DNA of 44,578 nt. It comes from JAXLVB01 sp044228045 (GTDB lineage: Bacteria; Bacteroidota; Bacteroidia; Cytophagales; Spirosomataceae). Within the stretch, counting starts at the first letter, position 1. Each line of letters begins with the position of its first letter. Shown here one piece after another: positions 6,961 through 13,726 of this stretch. Below the pieces are notes generated by a model that was not told where the DNA came from, ran no database searches, and saw only the letters and a list, made by a program, of their open reading frames with translations. The stretch is from the NCBI GenBank assembly GCA_044228045.1, contig JBGAVQ010000009.1, positions 1 to 44,578 of the forward strand. Reading direction: 5' to 3'. The translations under genes were made by a program, and so were the position numbers.

Positions 6961-8973
6961 CTATTTTTTTGCAGAGGCTACTGGCTCAGGTTGAGCTTGT
7001 TTGCCCGTTGAAAAACTCAGTGGGATTTTTGAGCCAGCAGGCGATACCCGCACGTAACCTTGCATTTCTTGGTGTAGTGCCGAGCAGAAATCGGTGCAAT
7101 AGATGGGGTACACACCTACTCGGTCGGGTGTCCATTTGAGCGTACACGTTTCGCCGGGCATAATCAATATTTCGGAATTATTTGCCCCTTTTACGGCAAA
7201 TCCGTGTGGTACATCCCAGTCTTGTTCGAGGTTGGTTACGTGAAAATACACCACATCACCCATTTTGACACCCTCAATATTATCAGGGGTAAAGTGCGAG
7301 CGTATTGACGTTATATTGACGTGTACTTCATTTCCTTTGCGTATTACGGTTGCCTCTTTTTCACCTTTTGCTACATAAGGGTGATTGTTTTCTTCAATTT
7401 TGTAAATCTTAGTCGAATTTTTCATCAGTACTTCGGCAGGAATGGCTTCGGCGTAGTGAGGCTCTCCGGTGGTAGGAAAGTCCAGAATGAGCTGCATCTT
7501 GTCGCCTTCAATGTTGTATAATTGCGCCGATTGCGTGAGCTCAGGCCCCGTAGGCAGGTAGCGGTCTTTGGTGATTTTGTTGTAAGCAATCACGTATTTG
7601 CCCCATGGTTTTTTGGTGCAACCTCCCGGAATACACAAGTGGCCAATTGAGTAATAAGTAGGCGCACGGTCAAGCACTTCAAGTTTCTCGATATTCCATT
7701 TTACGATTTCTGATGATACAAAAAACGAAGTGTAGGCATTGCCTTTGCCGTCAAATTCTGTATGGAGCGGCCCCAAGCCTGGTTTTTGTACTTCGCCATG
7801 TAAAGCAGCTTCGTATTTAATGACGGGGATTCCTTCATAATCACCCTCGAAGTTTTTTTCGGCAATGGCTTTTTGAATTTTGCTGAATGAAAACACAGGT
7901 ATAACCGCCGCCAATTTACCTGAGCCTACAATGAATTCGCCAGTTGGGTCAACGTCGCAGCCGTGAGGCGATTTAGGGCAAGGAATAAAATACACGATGT
8001 CTTTAATAACCTTGGGGTCAAGTACCAGCACTTCGGTTTTGATGGTACTGGTGGCTGTGTGAGTTTTATCATCATATACGTTGTGGGCGTATCTTACTTT
8101 TTGCTTTTGGGCTTTGCCAGCTTTTACCAACTCTTCGCATTTTTTCCAGTTAACGGCCATCACAAAATCTTTGTCTTTTTGCGATGCATTTACTTCAAGC
8201 AATGTGTTGGCTTGCTCGGTATTGTAGCAAGAGAAAAAGAACCAATCGTGCGATTTGTTTTTGCCACCACGGGCCAAGTCAAAATTGATACCCGGCAACA
8301 AAATCTGAAACGATACGTCCATGTGGCCAGTATTTTTATCAACACCAATAAAACTCACCGTACCCTTAAAGTTTTTCTTGTAGGTGCCAATCGAAACGTC
8401 GGGATTACTACCGCCATCGTCCATGGGGTAGCTAAACCGAGTGCCTGCAATGGCGTATTCGGTGTTTTCGGTAATAAATGGCGAGGAGTGATTGCCGCTA
8501 CTGTTCGGAATCTCGATGATTTCAGTGGTTTTGAAGGTCTTTAAATCCACTTTGCCAATACGAGGTGTGTTGTTGGCATTGCCAAAAGCCCAACGCCCGT
8601 CGTGTTCGCCATTGGTGGTCGAAAGGGCAATGTGGTGTAGGTCGTCCCATGGCACAAATCCATGCGAGGTATTAAGCATTGGCTTGGTTTCTTCGCTAAA
8701 TCCGTAGCCATTTTCGGCAAAAAGTGAGAAAACAGGAATAATGCGAAACAAACGCCCCGACGGTAGCCCATACACAGACATTTGCCCGTTGAAACCGCCC
8801 GAAACAATATTGTAAAACTCATCGTATTTGCCGGGTGCTACATAGGCTTTGCTGGCAGCGTCGCCGCTGATGGCACTTCCGGGGCTTCCTGTGCGGCAGC
8901 TATGTAAAACGGCAGAACCCGCAGCAATGAGTAGCCCAACCGCCAAGAGCATTTTGATGGATTGATTTTTCAT
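6961..8973 (-). CDS. nosZ: nitrous oxide reductase, clade II NosZ
   Basis: The product has 670 residues and reduces N2O to N2 in the periplasm. The N-terminus is a Sec-type signal (LLAVGLLIAAGSAVLHSC) without a twin-arginine motif, as expected for clade II enzymes; Cys26 could be lipidated. The seven-bladed propeller carries CuZ ligand histidines in 'WDDLHHIALSTTNGEHDGRW' and in 'SPHGCDVDPTG'. The cupredoxin domain at the C-terminus has the CuA site C626-x3-C630-x3-H634-x2-M637 within 'YCTDFCSALHQEM'. The gene follows the cytochrome c gene by 42 bases. All key motifs are intact, so the enzyme should be functional. Confidence 0.96.
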   Translation of the reverse strand: MKNQSIKMLLAVGLLIAAGSAVLHSCRTGSPGSAISGDAASKAYVAPGKYDEFYNIVSGGFNGQMSVYGLPSGRLFRIIPVFSLFAENGYGFSEETKPMLNTSHGFVPWDDLHHIALSTTNGEHDGRWAFGNANNTPRIGKVDLKTFKTTEIIEIPNSSGNHSSPFITENTEYAIAGTRFSYPMDDGGSNPDVSIGTYKKNFKGTVSFIGVDKNTGHMDVSFQILLPGINFDLARGGKNKSHDWFFFSCYNTEQANTLLEVNASQKDKDFVMAVNWKKCEELVKAGKAQKQKVRYAHNVYDDKTHTATSTIKTEVLVLDPKVIKDIVYFIPCPKSPHGCDVDPTGEFIVGSGKLAAVIPVFSFSKIQKAIAEKNFEGDYEGIPVIKYEAALHGEVQKPGLGPLHTEFDGKGNAYTSFFVSSEIVKWNIEKLEVLDRAPTYYSIGHLCIPGGCTKKPWGKYVIAYNKITKDRYLPTGPELTQSAQLYNIEGDKMQLILDFPTTGEPHYAEAIPAEVLMKNSTKIYKIEENNHPYVAKGEKEATVIRKGNEVHVNITSIRSHFTPDNIEGVKMGDVVYFHVTNLEQDWDVPHGFAVKGANNSEILIMPGETCTLKWTPDRVGVYPIYCTDFCSALHQEMQGYVRVSPAGSKIPLSFSTGKQAQPEPVASAKK

Positions 8974-9015
8974 GATTTGTGTAAGATTAGATTAGTAGTA
9001 TTGATTAAGTGAGTG

Positions 9016-9483
9016 TTACTTTTCTCCGTCGTTTTTTCGCATAAACTCCAATAGCCCACGAGCTTCTTTTTCGGTTACATTTTGGTTAGGCATACGCACC
9101 AAACATTCTTCAAGCATGGCAATGGCCTTGGGGTCTTTGTTAAGCATTTCGTCTGGATTGGTGGCAAAATTCATAATCCATTCGGGTTTGCGGCGGGTGG
9201 TTACACCTGCCCAACCAGGGCCTACGAGTTTCTCTTTGGTGAGGCGATGGCACGAAGAACACTTCAAGTCATACAGTTTATTGCCTTCTCCTGCCAGGGT
9301 TTGGTCAAGTGGCGTGCTGAGTTTAACTTCTTTTATGGGGCCAATACCTCGGTCATCCTCAGCCGTAGCAGCAGGTGTTTCTTGTGTAGGTGGAGTGGCG
9401 GTCGTTTCAGTGCTTTTTTTCTCGCTACTTCCACAAGCGGTTAAAAACAGAAGTACCAGCAATGGTAGAAAGAGTCGTTTCAT
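9016..9483 (-). CDS. c-type cytochrome lipoprotein, likely electron donor in the nos operon
   Basis: The product has 155 residues with a lipobox ('LLFLTAC', Cys17) and a Ser/Thr/Glu-rich linker. A single class I cytochrome c domain follows: haem motif C-S-S-C-H near residue 75, 'LVGPGWAGVTTRRKPEWIMNF', and 'CLVRMPNQNVTEKEARGLLEFMR', which gives the axial methionine. As the first gene of the operon, directly upstream of nosZ, it probably passes electrons to the NosZ CuA centre or links it to the quinol chain, like the NosC-type cytochromes of clade II clusters. That role is inferred from position. Confidence 0.88.
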   Translation of the reverse strand: MKRLFLPLLVLLFLTACGSSEKKSTETTATPPTQETPAATAEDDRGIGPIKEVKLSTPLDQTLAGEGNKLYDLKCSSCHRLTKEKLVGPGWAGVTTRRKPEWIMNFATNPDEMLNKDPKAIAMLEECLVRMPNQNVTEKEARGLLEFMRKNDGEK

Positions 9484-9521
9484 GATTATAGAAATTAGTT
9501 ATAAATACTTATTTAATGGGT

Positions 9522-9588
9522 CAAAATTATGAGTATATATAACCATAATCTTATGACTGTAATCATAAGAACTGTATGATTTTAATCA
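9522..9588 (-). promoter_or_regulatory. nos operon promoter with two tandem Crp/Fnr-family sites
   Basis: Reading leftward, a perfect Bacteroidota -7 box TAATTTTG (TAnnTTTG) lies at 9529-9522, about 35 bases before the cytochrome c start. Upstream are two TGA-N6-TCA sites. One is a larger palindrome TCTTATGA-N6-TCATAAGA at 9549-9570 (centre 9559.5); the other is ATGAT-TTTA-ATCAC at 9576-9589 (centre 9582.5). The spacing TGA-N6-TCA is that of Fnr/Crp/Dnr operators. The nearer site is centred 37.5 bases from the end of the -7 box, a position usual for class II activation. The regulator is likely one of the two Crp/Fnr proteins encoded in this window. Confidence 0.65.
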
Positions 9589-9620
9589 CTTTTAGCTTGA
9601 TTTGCAGGGCATTACCAAGA

Positions 9621-9659
9621 AAAATCCCCTCATTGAGTGTTATTCAACGAGGGGATTCT
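9621..9659 (-). terminator. intrinsic terminator of the cco operon
   Basis: AATCCCCTC (9623-9631) and GAGGGGATT (9649-9657) form a 9-bp GC-rich stem, extended inside by TTGA/TCAA. On the minus strand it is followed by TTTTTCTTGG. It lies about 30 bases past the stop of the Crp/Fnr gene and separates the cco operon from the nos promoter. Confidence 0.85.
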
Positions 9660-9684
9660 CTATTAGTAGGTTTATAAGTTGATA

Positions 9685-10290
9685 TTAGGACCTATACACC
9701 TTACTTTCAATGATGCTGAGTTTGTTCAATTCAGAAAGCTGCTGGATTTTGCGGATGACGGTTTCTACCCGAAGCCCCGTCATATCCGCTAAAAGCTGGC
9801 GAGTAAAGGGTACTTCATAGCGACTGTTTTTATGGCCTTGTTTTAAGTCGTGTTTGCATTTAAAATAGTCAATTACATTGAGAATACGCTGCTCGGGAGG
9901 CAAAATAGCCATGTCTTTCAATAAGTTGGCTTTATAACAAAGTCGCCAAGCCAGTGTTTGTGTGAAGCAAAAGTGCACCTCAAAATTTTCTTTAAGGAGC
10001 GACAAAAAGGCTTGCTTGCCCAGCACCCAAACTTTGGAGTCGGTGATGGCTTGGGCGTTGGCAGGGTAGGGGAAATTGCCAATCAGGGGTGGTTCACCAA
10101 AACTTTCTCCTGGCAAAAACACACCCTGAATAAAATCACAATGCTCTGCCTGATTGGTCATCTTGATGCTTCCTTCTTCTACCTGAAAGTAAAAATGAGC
10201 AGGCCATTTTTCATGGAAAAGAAATTCACTCTTCTTGAATCGGTTCAGCGAAGCACCATATTCTTGAAGTAGGGCAGTTGATATGCACAT
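9685..10290 (-). CDS. Crp/Fnr-family transcription regulator at the end of the cco operon
   Basis: The product has 201 residues: an N-terminal cyclic-nucleotide-fold sensor domain (about 15-125) and a C-terminal winged helix. The helix-turn-helix is 'FTRQLLADMTGLRVETVIRKI'; its recognition helix has the E-T-V-x-R pattern that fits TGA/TCA half-sites. No cysteine cluster for an iron-sulfur centre is present, so it is not a classical Fnr; a haem or NO-sensing Dnr-like mode is possible but unproven. The gene starts 4 bases after the TauE/SafE gene and is followed by a terminator and then the nos promoter. Control of nos and cco is the simplest guess. Confidence 0.85.
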   Translation of the reverse strand: MCISTALLQEYGASLNRFKKSEFLFHEKWPAHFYFQVEEGSIKMTNQAEHCDFIQGVFLPGESFGEPPLIGNFPYPANAQAITDSKVWVLGKQAFLSLLKENFEVHFCFTQTLAWRLCYKANLLKDMAILPPEQRILNVIDYFKCKHDLKQGHKNSRYEVPFTRQLLADMTGLRVETVIRKIQQLSELNKLSIIESKVYRS

Positions 10291-10294
10291 TGGC

Positions 10295-10996
10295 TTATGG
10301 TTTTAGCGTGCCATGACAGAGGGGGATTTCGGTCTGTTTTTCAAATTTTGGGCTTAGGTAAGGCAGCCCCAGGTTAAGACCTCGAAGAATAAAGATAAAT
10401 GCCAAGATTAGCCCAAAGGTGGGCATCCAGTGCGTAACCCAAGTGCGAAAACGAGCCGTAACCCAATTGGCTAAGGTGCTTACACTCAACATAGCTGGTA
10501 CGGTACCTAAGCCAAAAAGCATCATATACAAACTACCTTCTGCTGGTGTAGCCATGGCCAAAGCACCTGCCAAGCCCAAATAGACAAAACCACAAGGCAA
10601 CAGCCCATTTAAAAGCCCAAGCATCAGAAAATTAGGAAACGACCGCTTGCGTAAGTGCTTGCCCAAGTGCATTTTGAGCCGAGTAATGAAGCCTTGAAAA
10701 GATAGAAAATGCCAAAAACGAGCAGGGACAAACATCAAGAGTAGCATTAAACCTGCTAAAATGGAAACTTTTTGCTGAAAACCAGCCACAAACAAACCTT
10801 TGCCGAATGTACCGAACAAAAAGCCTAAAACTGAGTAGGAGAGAATTCTTCCTGAGTTGTAGGTGAGGCGGGCAAGGGTTGCTTTCAAGGGCGATAGACC
10901 GCCTACGGGCAATGCCAGCGCAATAGGCCCGCACATACCTACGCAATGCAGGCTACCGGCAAGGCCAGTCAAAAAAGCGGTTGTCCAGAATAACAA
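10295..10996 (-). CDS. TauE/SafE (UreH-like) membrane protein of the cbb3 cluster
   Basis: The product has 233 residues and about six membrane segments. It opens with 'AFLTGLAGSLHCVGMCGPIALALP', the His/Cys-containing signature of the UreH-like TauE/SafE subgroup commonly found next to cco genes. These proteins are thought to move copper or small sulfur compounds for oxidase assembly; the substrate is not known here. The only available start in frame is TTG 10996, because a stop lies five codons upstream. It follows the short ccoH gene by 5 bases and precedes the Crp/Fnr gene by 4. Confidence 0.8.
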   Translation of the reverse strand: MLFWTTAFLTGLAGSLHCVGMCGPIALALPVGGLSPLKATLARLTYNSGRILSYSVLGFLFGTFGKGLFVAGFQQKVSILAGLMLLLMFVPARFWHFLSFQGFITRLKMHLGKHLRKRSFPNFLMLGLLNGLLPCGFVYLGLAGALAMATPAEGSLYMMLFGLGTVPAMLSVSTLANWVTARFRTWVTHWMPTFGLILAFIFILRGLNLGLPYLSPKFEKQTEIPLCHGTLKP

Positions 10997-11001
10997 GGTG
11001 C

Positions 11002-11151
11002 TTATGGTTTAGCTGATTTATAGACTTTGTAAGAGGGCTCTATTTCAACATTAGTTGTAATCATTTGATAAACCATACTGCCAATGAATAAGGCAAATAA
11101 AATGAAAACTACCACAATGCTTTGTCCCCAGTTGAGTTTGAAAGTTTTCAT
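11002..11151 (-). CDS. ccoH: very short CcoH/FixH-like protein (49 residues)
   Basis: A small gene from ATG 11151 to TAA 11002 encodes 49 residues. The start 'MKTFKLNWGQSIVVVF' and one membrane helix up to 'SMVYQM' match the N-terminus of FixH/CcoH ('NWG..I'). The usual periplasmic domain of roughly 100 residues is absent: the chain ends 'EIEPSYKVYKSAKP'. The stop is followed 5 bases later by the next gene, so no hidden frame continues the domain. Its position between ccoG and the TauE/SafE gene is the normal ccoH place. FixH helps cbb3 oxidase assembly; this form keeps only the membrane anchor. Confidence 0.72.
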   Translation of the reverse strand: MKTFKLNWGQSIVVVFILFALFIGSMVYQMITTNVEIEPSYKVYKSAKP

Positions 11152-11186
11152 AAAACAGTTATTTAAAGAGGTAAAAATGGGATAAG

Positions 11187-12617
11187 TTATTCGTAAACAG
11201 GAGCCATAAAAGCCGTTTTGATTTGGTCAATGACCCGCCCGTTAGAGATAACCTCAATCGTCAATGGCGTTTTGTTTTCGCTGATATTAGTCTGCGGAAT
11301 TTCAATGAAGAATGAGCCTTTGACCATGCCGTCTTGCTGAACAAAACCAAATGGCTTGCCTATCATTTTGAGTGTGGCATGAGGCGAATTCACTTTTAAT
11401 TGCACAGGCATATCATCAAAGGTCTTGTTGATGATTTCGATATTATAAAGGTTTGATATAGAGCCGTTTGCCTGCTTTTGATACGTAAGTCCCGATGCCC
11501 TCAATACAGTGGTTTCAATGTCGGTACGAGTGACTAACAAAAACACTAAAACGCTCAAAAGTAGTCCTAACACCGCAGTATAGGCGGCAATACGAGTGGT
11601 GAAACCTAATTTTTGTTGCTTGGCAATGCCGTTTAGTGAGTCGTAGCGAATCAGGTCACGGGGGCGTTTTACTTTGTCCATCACCAAGTTACAAGCATCT
11701 ATGCAAGAGGTACAGTTAATACACTCCAATTGGGTACCGTTTCTGATATCAATACCAGTAGGGCAAACTTGTACACAAATGTTACAATCAATACAATCAC
11801 CCTTAGGCGTTTCGGAGGGCTGTGCTGACTGTTTACTGATTTTGCCACGAGGTTCGCCTCGTACATTGTCGTAGGCTACTACTATGGAGTTTTTGTCAAG
11901 TAAAACACCTTGTAAACGCCCGTAGGGACAAACAATAATGCAAACCAATTCCCGAAATCGTGCAAAAACAAAGTAGAAAGCCCCCGTAAAGATCAGAATA
12001 GCAAGTAGCCCGCCAATATGCTCAAAAGGATTGTCTAAGACGATAGCTAAGAGTGCTTTTTTGCCAATGATATAGGCCAAAAAAGTATTAGCAATAGCAA
12101 ACGATAAGATAAAGAAAGTGAGGTGTTTAGCTGTTTTCTTTACGATTTTTTCTTTTGTCCACGGTTCGGCATCCAAACGCATCTGTGCTTTGTGGTCGCC
12201 TTCAATCCAAACTTCTATTTTACGGAAAAGCATTTCCATAAAAATCGTTTGTGGACACACCCACCCACACCAGATTCGCCCAAATACAACAGTAAACAGA
12301 ATAATAAAAACAATGAACGTGAGCAGACCAATGGCTACTAAGTGGAAATCCTGTGGCACAAATAGTACGCCGAAGAAGATGAATTTACGTTCGAGAACAT
12401 TGAACATAAACAACGGATGCCCATTGATTGACAAAAAAGGCCCTGCAAACAATGCCACCAGCAGCACCCACGACAAGTAGGTGCGCCAGCGGTAAAGCAC
12501 GTCTTTTTCAATGCGTGGGTAAATCCAGATTCGTTTACCCTGTTGTGTAACGTTAGAGAGATGCTCTCTGAAATCAGAGGTATCAATCAGGTCAATATCG
12601 TGGATGCCACGGCTCAT
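11187..12617 (-). CDS. ccoG: CcoG (FixG/RdxA), cytochrome oxidase accessory ferredoxin
   Basis: The product has 476 residues. N-terminal membrane segments carry the 'GRIWCGWVCPQTIFMEMLFRKIE' motif and 'VCPYGRLQGVLLDKNS'. They are followed by two 4Fe-4S motifs ('CIDCNICVQVCPTGIDIRNG' and 'CINCTSCIDACNLV') and a C-terminal immunoglobulin-like periplasmic domain. CcoG reduces or handles copper for cbb3 oxidase assembly (cupric reductase activity is reported for the family). It starts 5 bases after ccoP. Length and motifs are complete. Confidence 0.95.
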   Translation of the reverse strand: MSRGIHDIDLIDTSDFREHLSNVTQQGKRIWIYPRIEKDVLYRWRTYLSWVLLVALFAGPFLSINGHPLFMFNVLERKFIFFGVLFVPQDFHLVAIGLLTFIVFIILFTVVFGRIWCGWVCPQTIFMEMLFRKIEVWIEGDHKAQMRLDAEPWTKEKIVKKTAKHLTFFILSFAIANTFLAYIIGKKALLAIVLDNPFEHIGGLLAILIFTGAFYFVFARFRELVCIIVCPYGRLQGVLLDKNSIVVAYDNVRGEPRGKISKQSAQPSETPKGDCIDCNICVQVCPTGIDIRNGTQLECINCTSCIDACNLVMDKVKRPRDLIRYDSLNGIAKQQKLGFTTRIAAYTAVLGLLLSVLVFLLVTRTDIETTVLRASGLTYQKQANGSISNLYNIEIINKTFDDMPVQLKVNSPHATLKMIGKPFGFVQQDGMVKGSFFIEIPQTNISENKTPLTIEVISNGRVIDQIKTAFMAPVYE

Positions 12618-12622
12618 ATTGC

Positions 12623-13510
12623 TTAGTTTAAGGCAACAGTTTTTGTACTTGAATCAGCGGGAGCAGCTGTACCTTCGGGCACATATTTTTCGCCTTGTGG
12701 CTCTTTGCCATCGGCAGGTTTGGTGCCTTGCAATGTTAAAATGTAACTGGTAACTTGTTGAATTTGAATTGGTTTTAGTTGGCTTTTCCAAGAAATCATT
12801 CCTTTTTCGGGTACACCCTCTGTAACGGTATGAAACAGATTCTTAATGCCACCACCGTGCAACCAAAATTCGTCTGTGAGGTTAGGGCCAACAGTACCAC
12901 CGCCACTTGCCGCATGACATGCCACACAGTACTGCGTATAAATAGCTTTTCCTTCTGAAATTGACTTGGCATCTGTGAGTGCCACTACGTTATTTTCGTT
13001 AATAGCATTGGCAAATTTTTTCTGATATGCTTCCTTTTGTTGATCTGCCAGTGCAATTTCTTTGGTGTATTCTTGGTTCATGACATCGCCTGTGCCAGTC
13101 ACATGATAATATACCCAGTAAACCAACGCAAATATTATAGTGCTGTAAAACAAGTACATAAACCACGGTGGGGTAGGGTTGTCAAGTTCAGAAATGCCAT
13201 CGTAGCTATGTTTCATGGTCATGCGTGCTTCGGCTGATAACGGACGCATCTGAAGCAGTTTTTCCCAAAAACCAAGCTCTGATTCTTCGGCAGCGGCTTC
13301 TTCAGTTTGTGGACTGAGTGAACGTTTTAGAACTAAGTAAAAATAAATAACTGTTACAAACAACACCATTACAACGGCAAGCATGGTTGCCATCAATAGC
13401 ACAAGCGTAAGGTCTTCGCCTGTTTTGATACTAAAGGCATTGCCAGTGTCTTGGGCTTGTAGCGACGAAGCCGCTAAAAAACTAAGGGTCAGAAGTAGGT
13501 ATTTTTTCAT
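12623..13510 (-). CDS. ccoP: CcoP, mono-haem subunit of cbb3 oxidase
   Basis: The product has 295 residues. It has a signal peptide, a membrane segment (about 36-60), a soluble stretch, a second membrane segment ('PPWFMYLFYSTIIFALVYWVYY', about 114-136) and one cytochrome c domain with C195-V-A-C-H199. Proteobacterial CcoP has two haem c sites; only one is present here, as is usual in Bacteroidota. The N-terminal region preceding the helix pair resembles a fused CcoQ-like segment. It passes electrons from the cytochrome pool to CcoO/CcoN. It lies 29 bases after ccoQ and 5 before ccoG. Confidence 0.92.
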   Translation of the reverse strand: MKKYLLLTLSFLAASSLQAQDTGNAFSIKTGEDLTLVLLMATMLAVVMVLFVTVIYFYLVLKRSLSPQTEEAAAEESELGFWEKLLQMRPLSAEARMTMKHSYDGISELDNPTPPWFMYLFYSTIIFALVYWVYYHVTGTGDVMNQEYTKEIALADQQKEAYQKKFANAINENNVVALTDAKSISEGKAIYTQYCVACHAASGGGTVGPNLTDEFWLHGGGIKNLFHTVTEGVPEKGMISWKSQLKPIQIQQVTSYILTLQGTKPADGKEPQGEKYVPEGTAAPADSSTKTVALN

Positions 13511-13539
13511 CTGGATTCAATGGTTATCACTTAAAATGC

Positions 13540-13698
13540 TTACTCGCTCAATGGTAGATTGCTCATTCGACTGACGTGCTTTTTGTCCATGATGAACAAA
13601 GACAAACCCACTATGACGAAGAACACCAAAAAAATCAGTAGAGAGGTGACCATGAAAAAGTCGGCTCCGGGTAGTTTATCAATGAATTGTTTGAACAT
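13540..13698 (-). CDS. ccoQ: CcoQ-like small membrane subunit
   Basis: A 52-residue frame runs from ATG 13698 to TAA 13540 between ccoNO (28-base gap) and ccoP (29-base gap). It has a short amphipathic start, one strong membrane helix ('SLLIFLVFFVIVGLSLFIM') and a basic tail starting 'DKKHVSRMS', as in CcoQ, the small subunit that stabilises cbb3 oxidase. Similarity is by size, topology and place in the operon rather than by a sequence signature. Confidence 0.75.
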   Translation of the reverse strand: MFKQFIDKLPGADFFMVTSLLIFLVFFVIVGLSLFIMDKKHVSRMSNLPLSE

Positions 13699-13726
13699 TG
13701 TATTATGTGATTTGGTGGTCGTGAGT

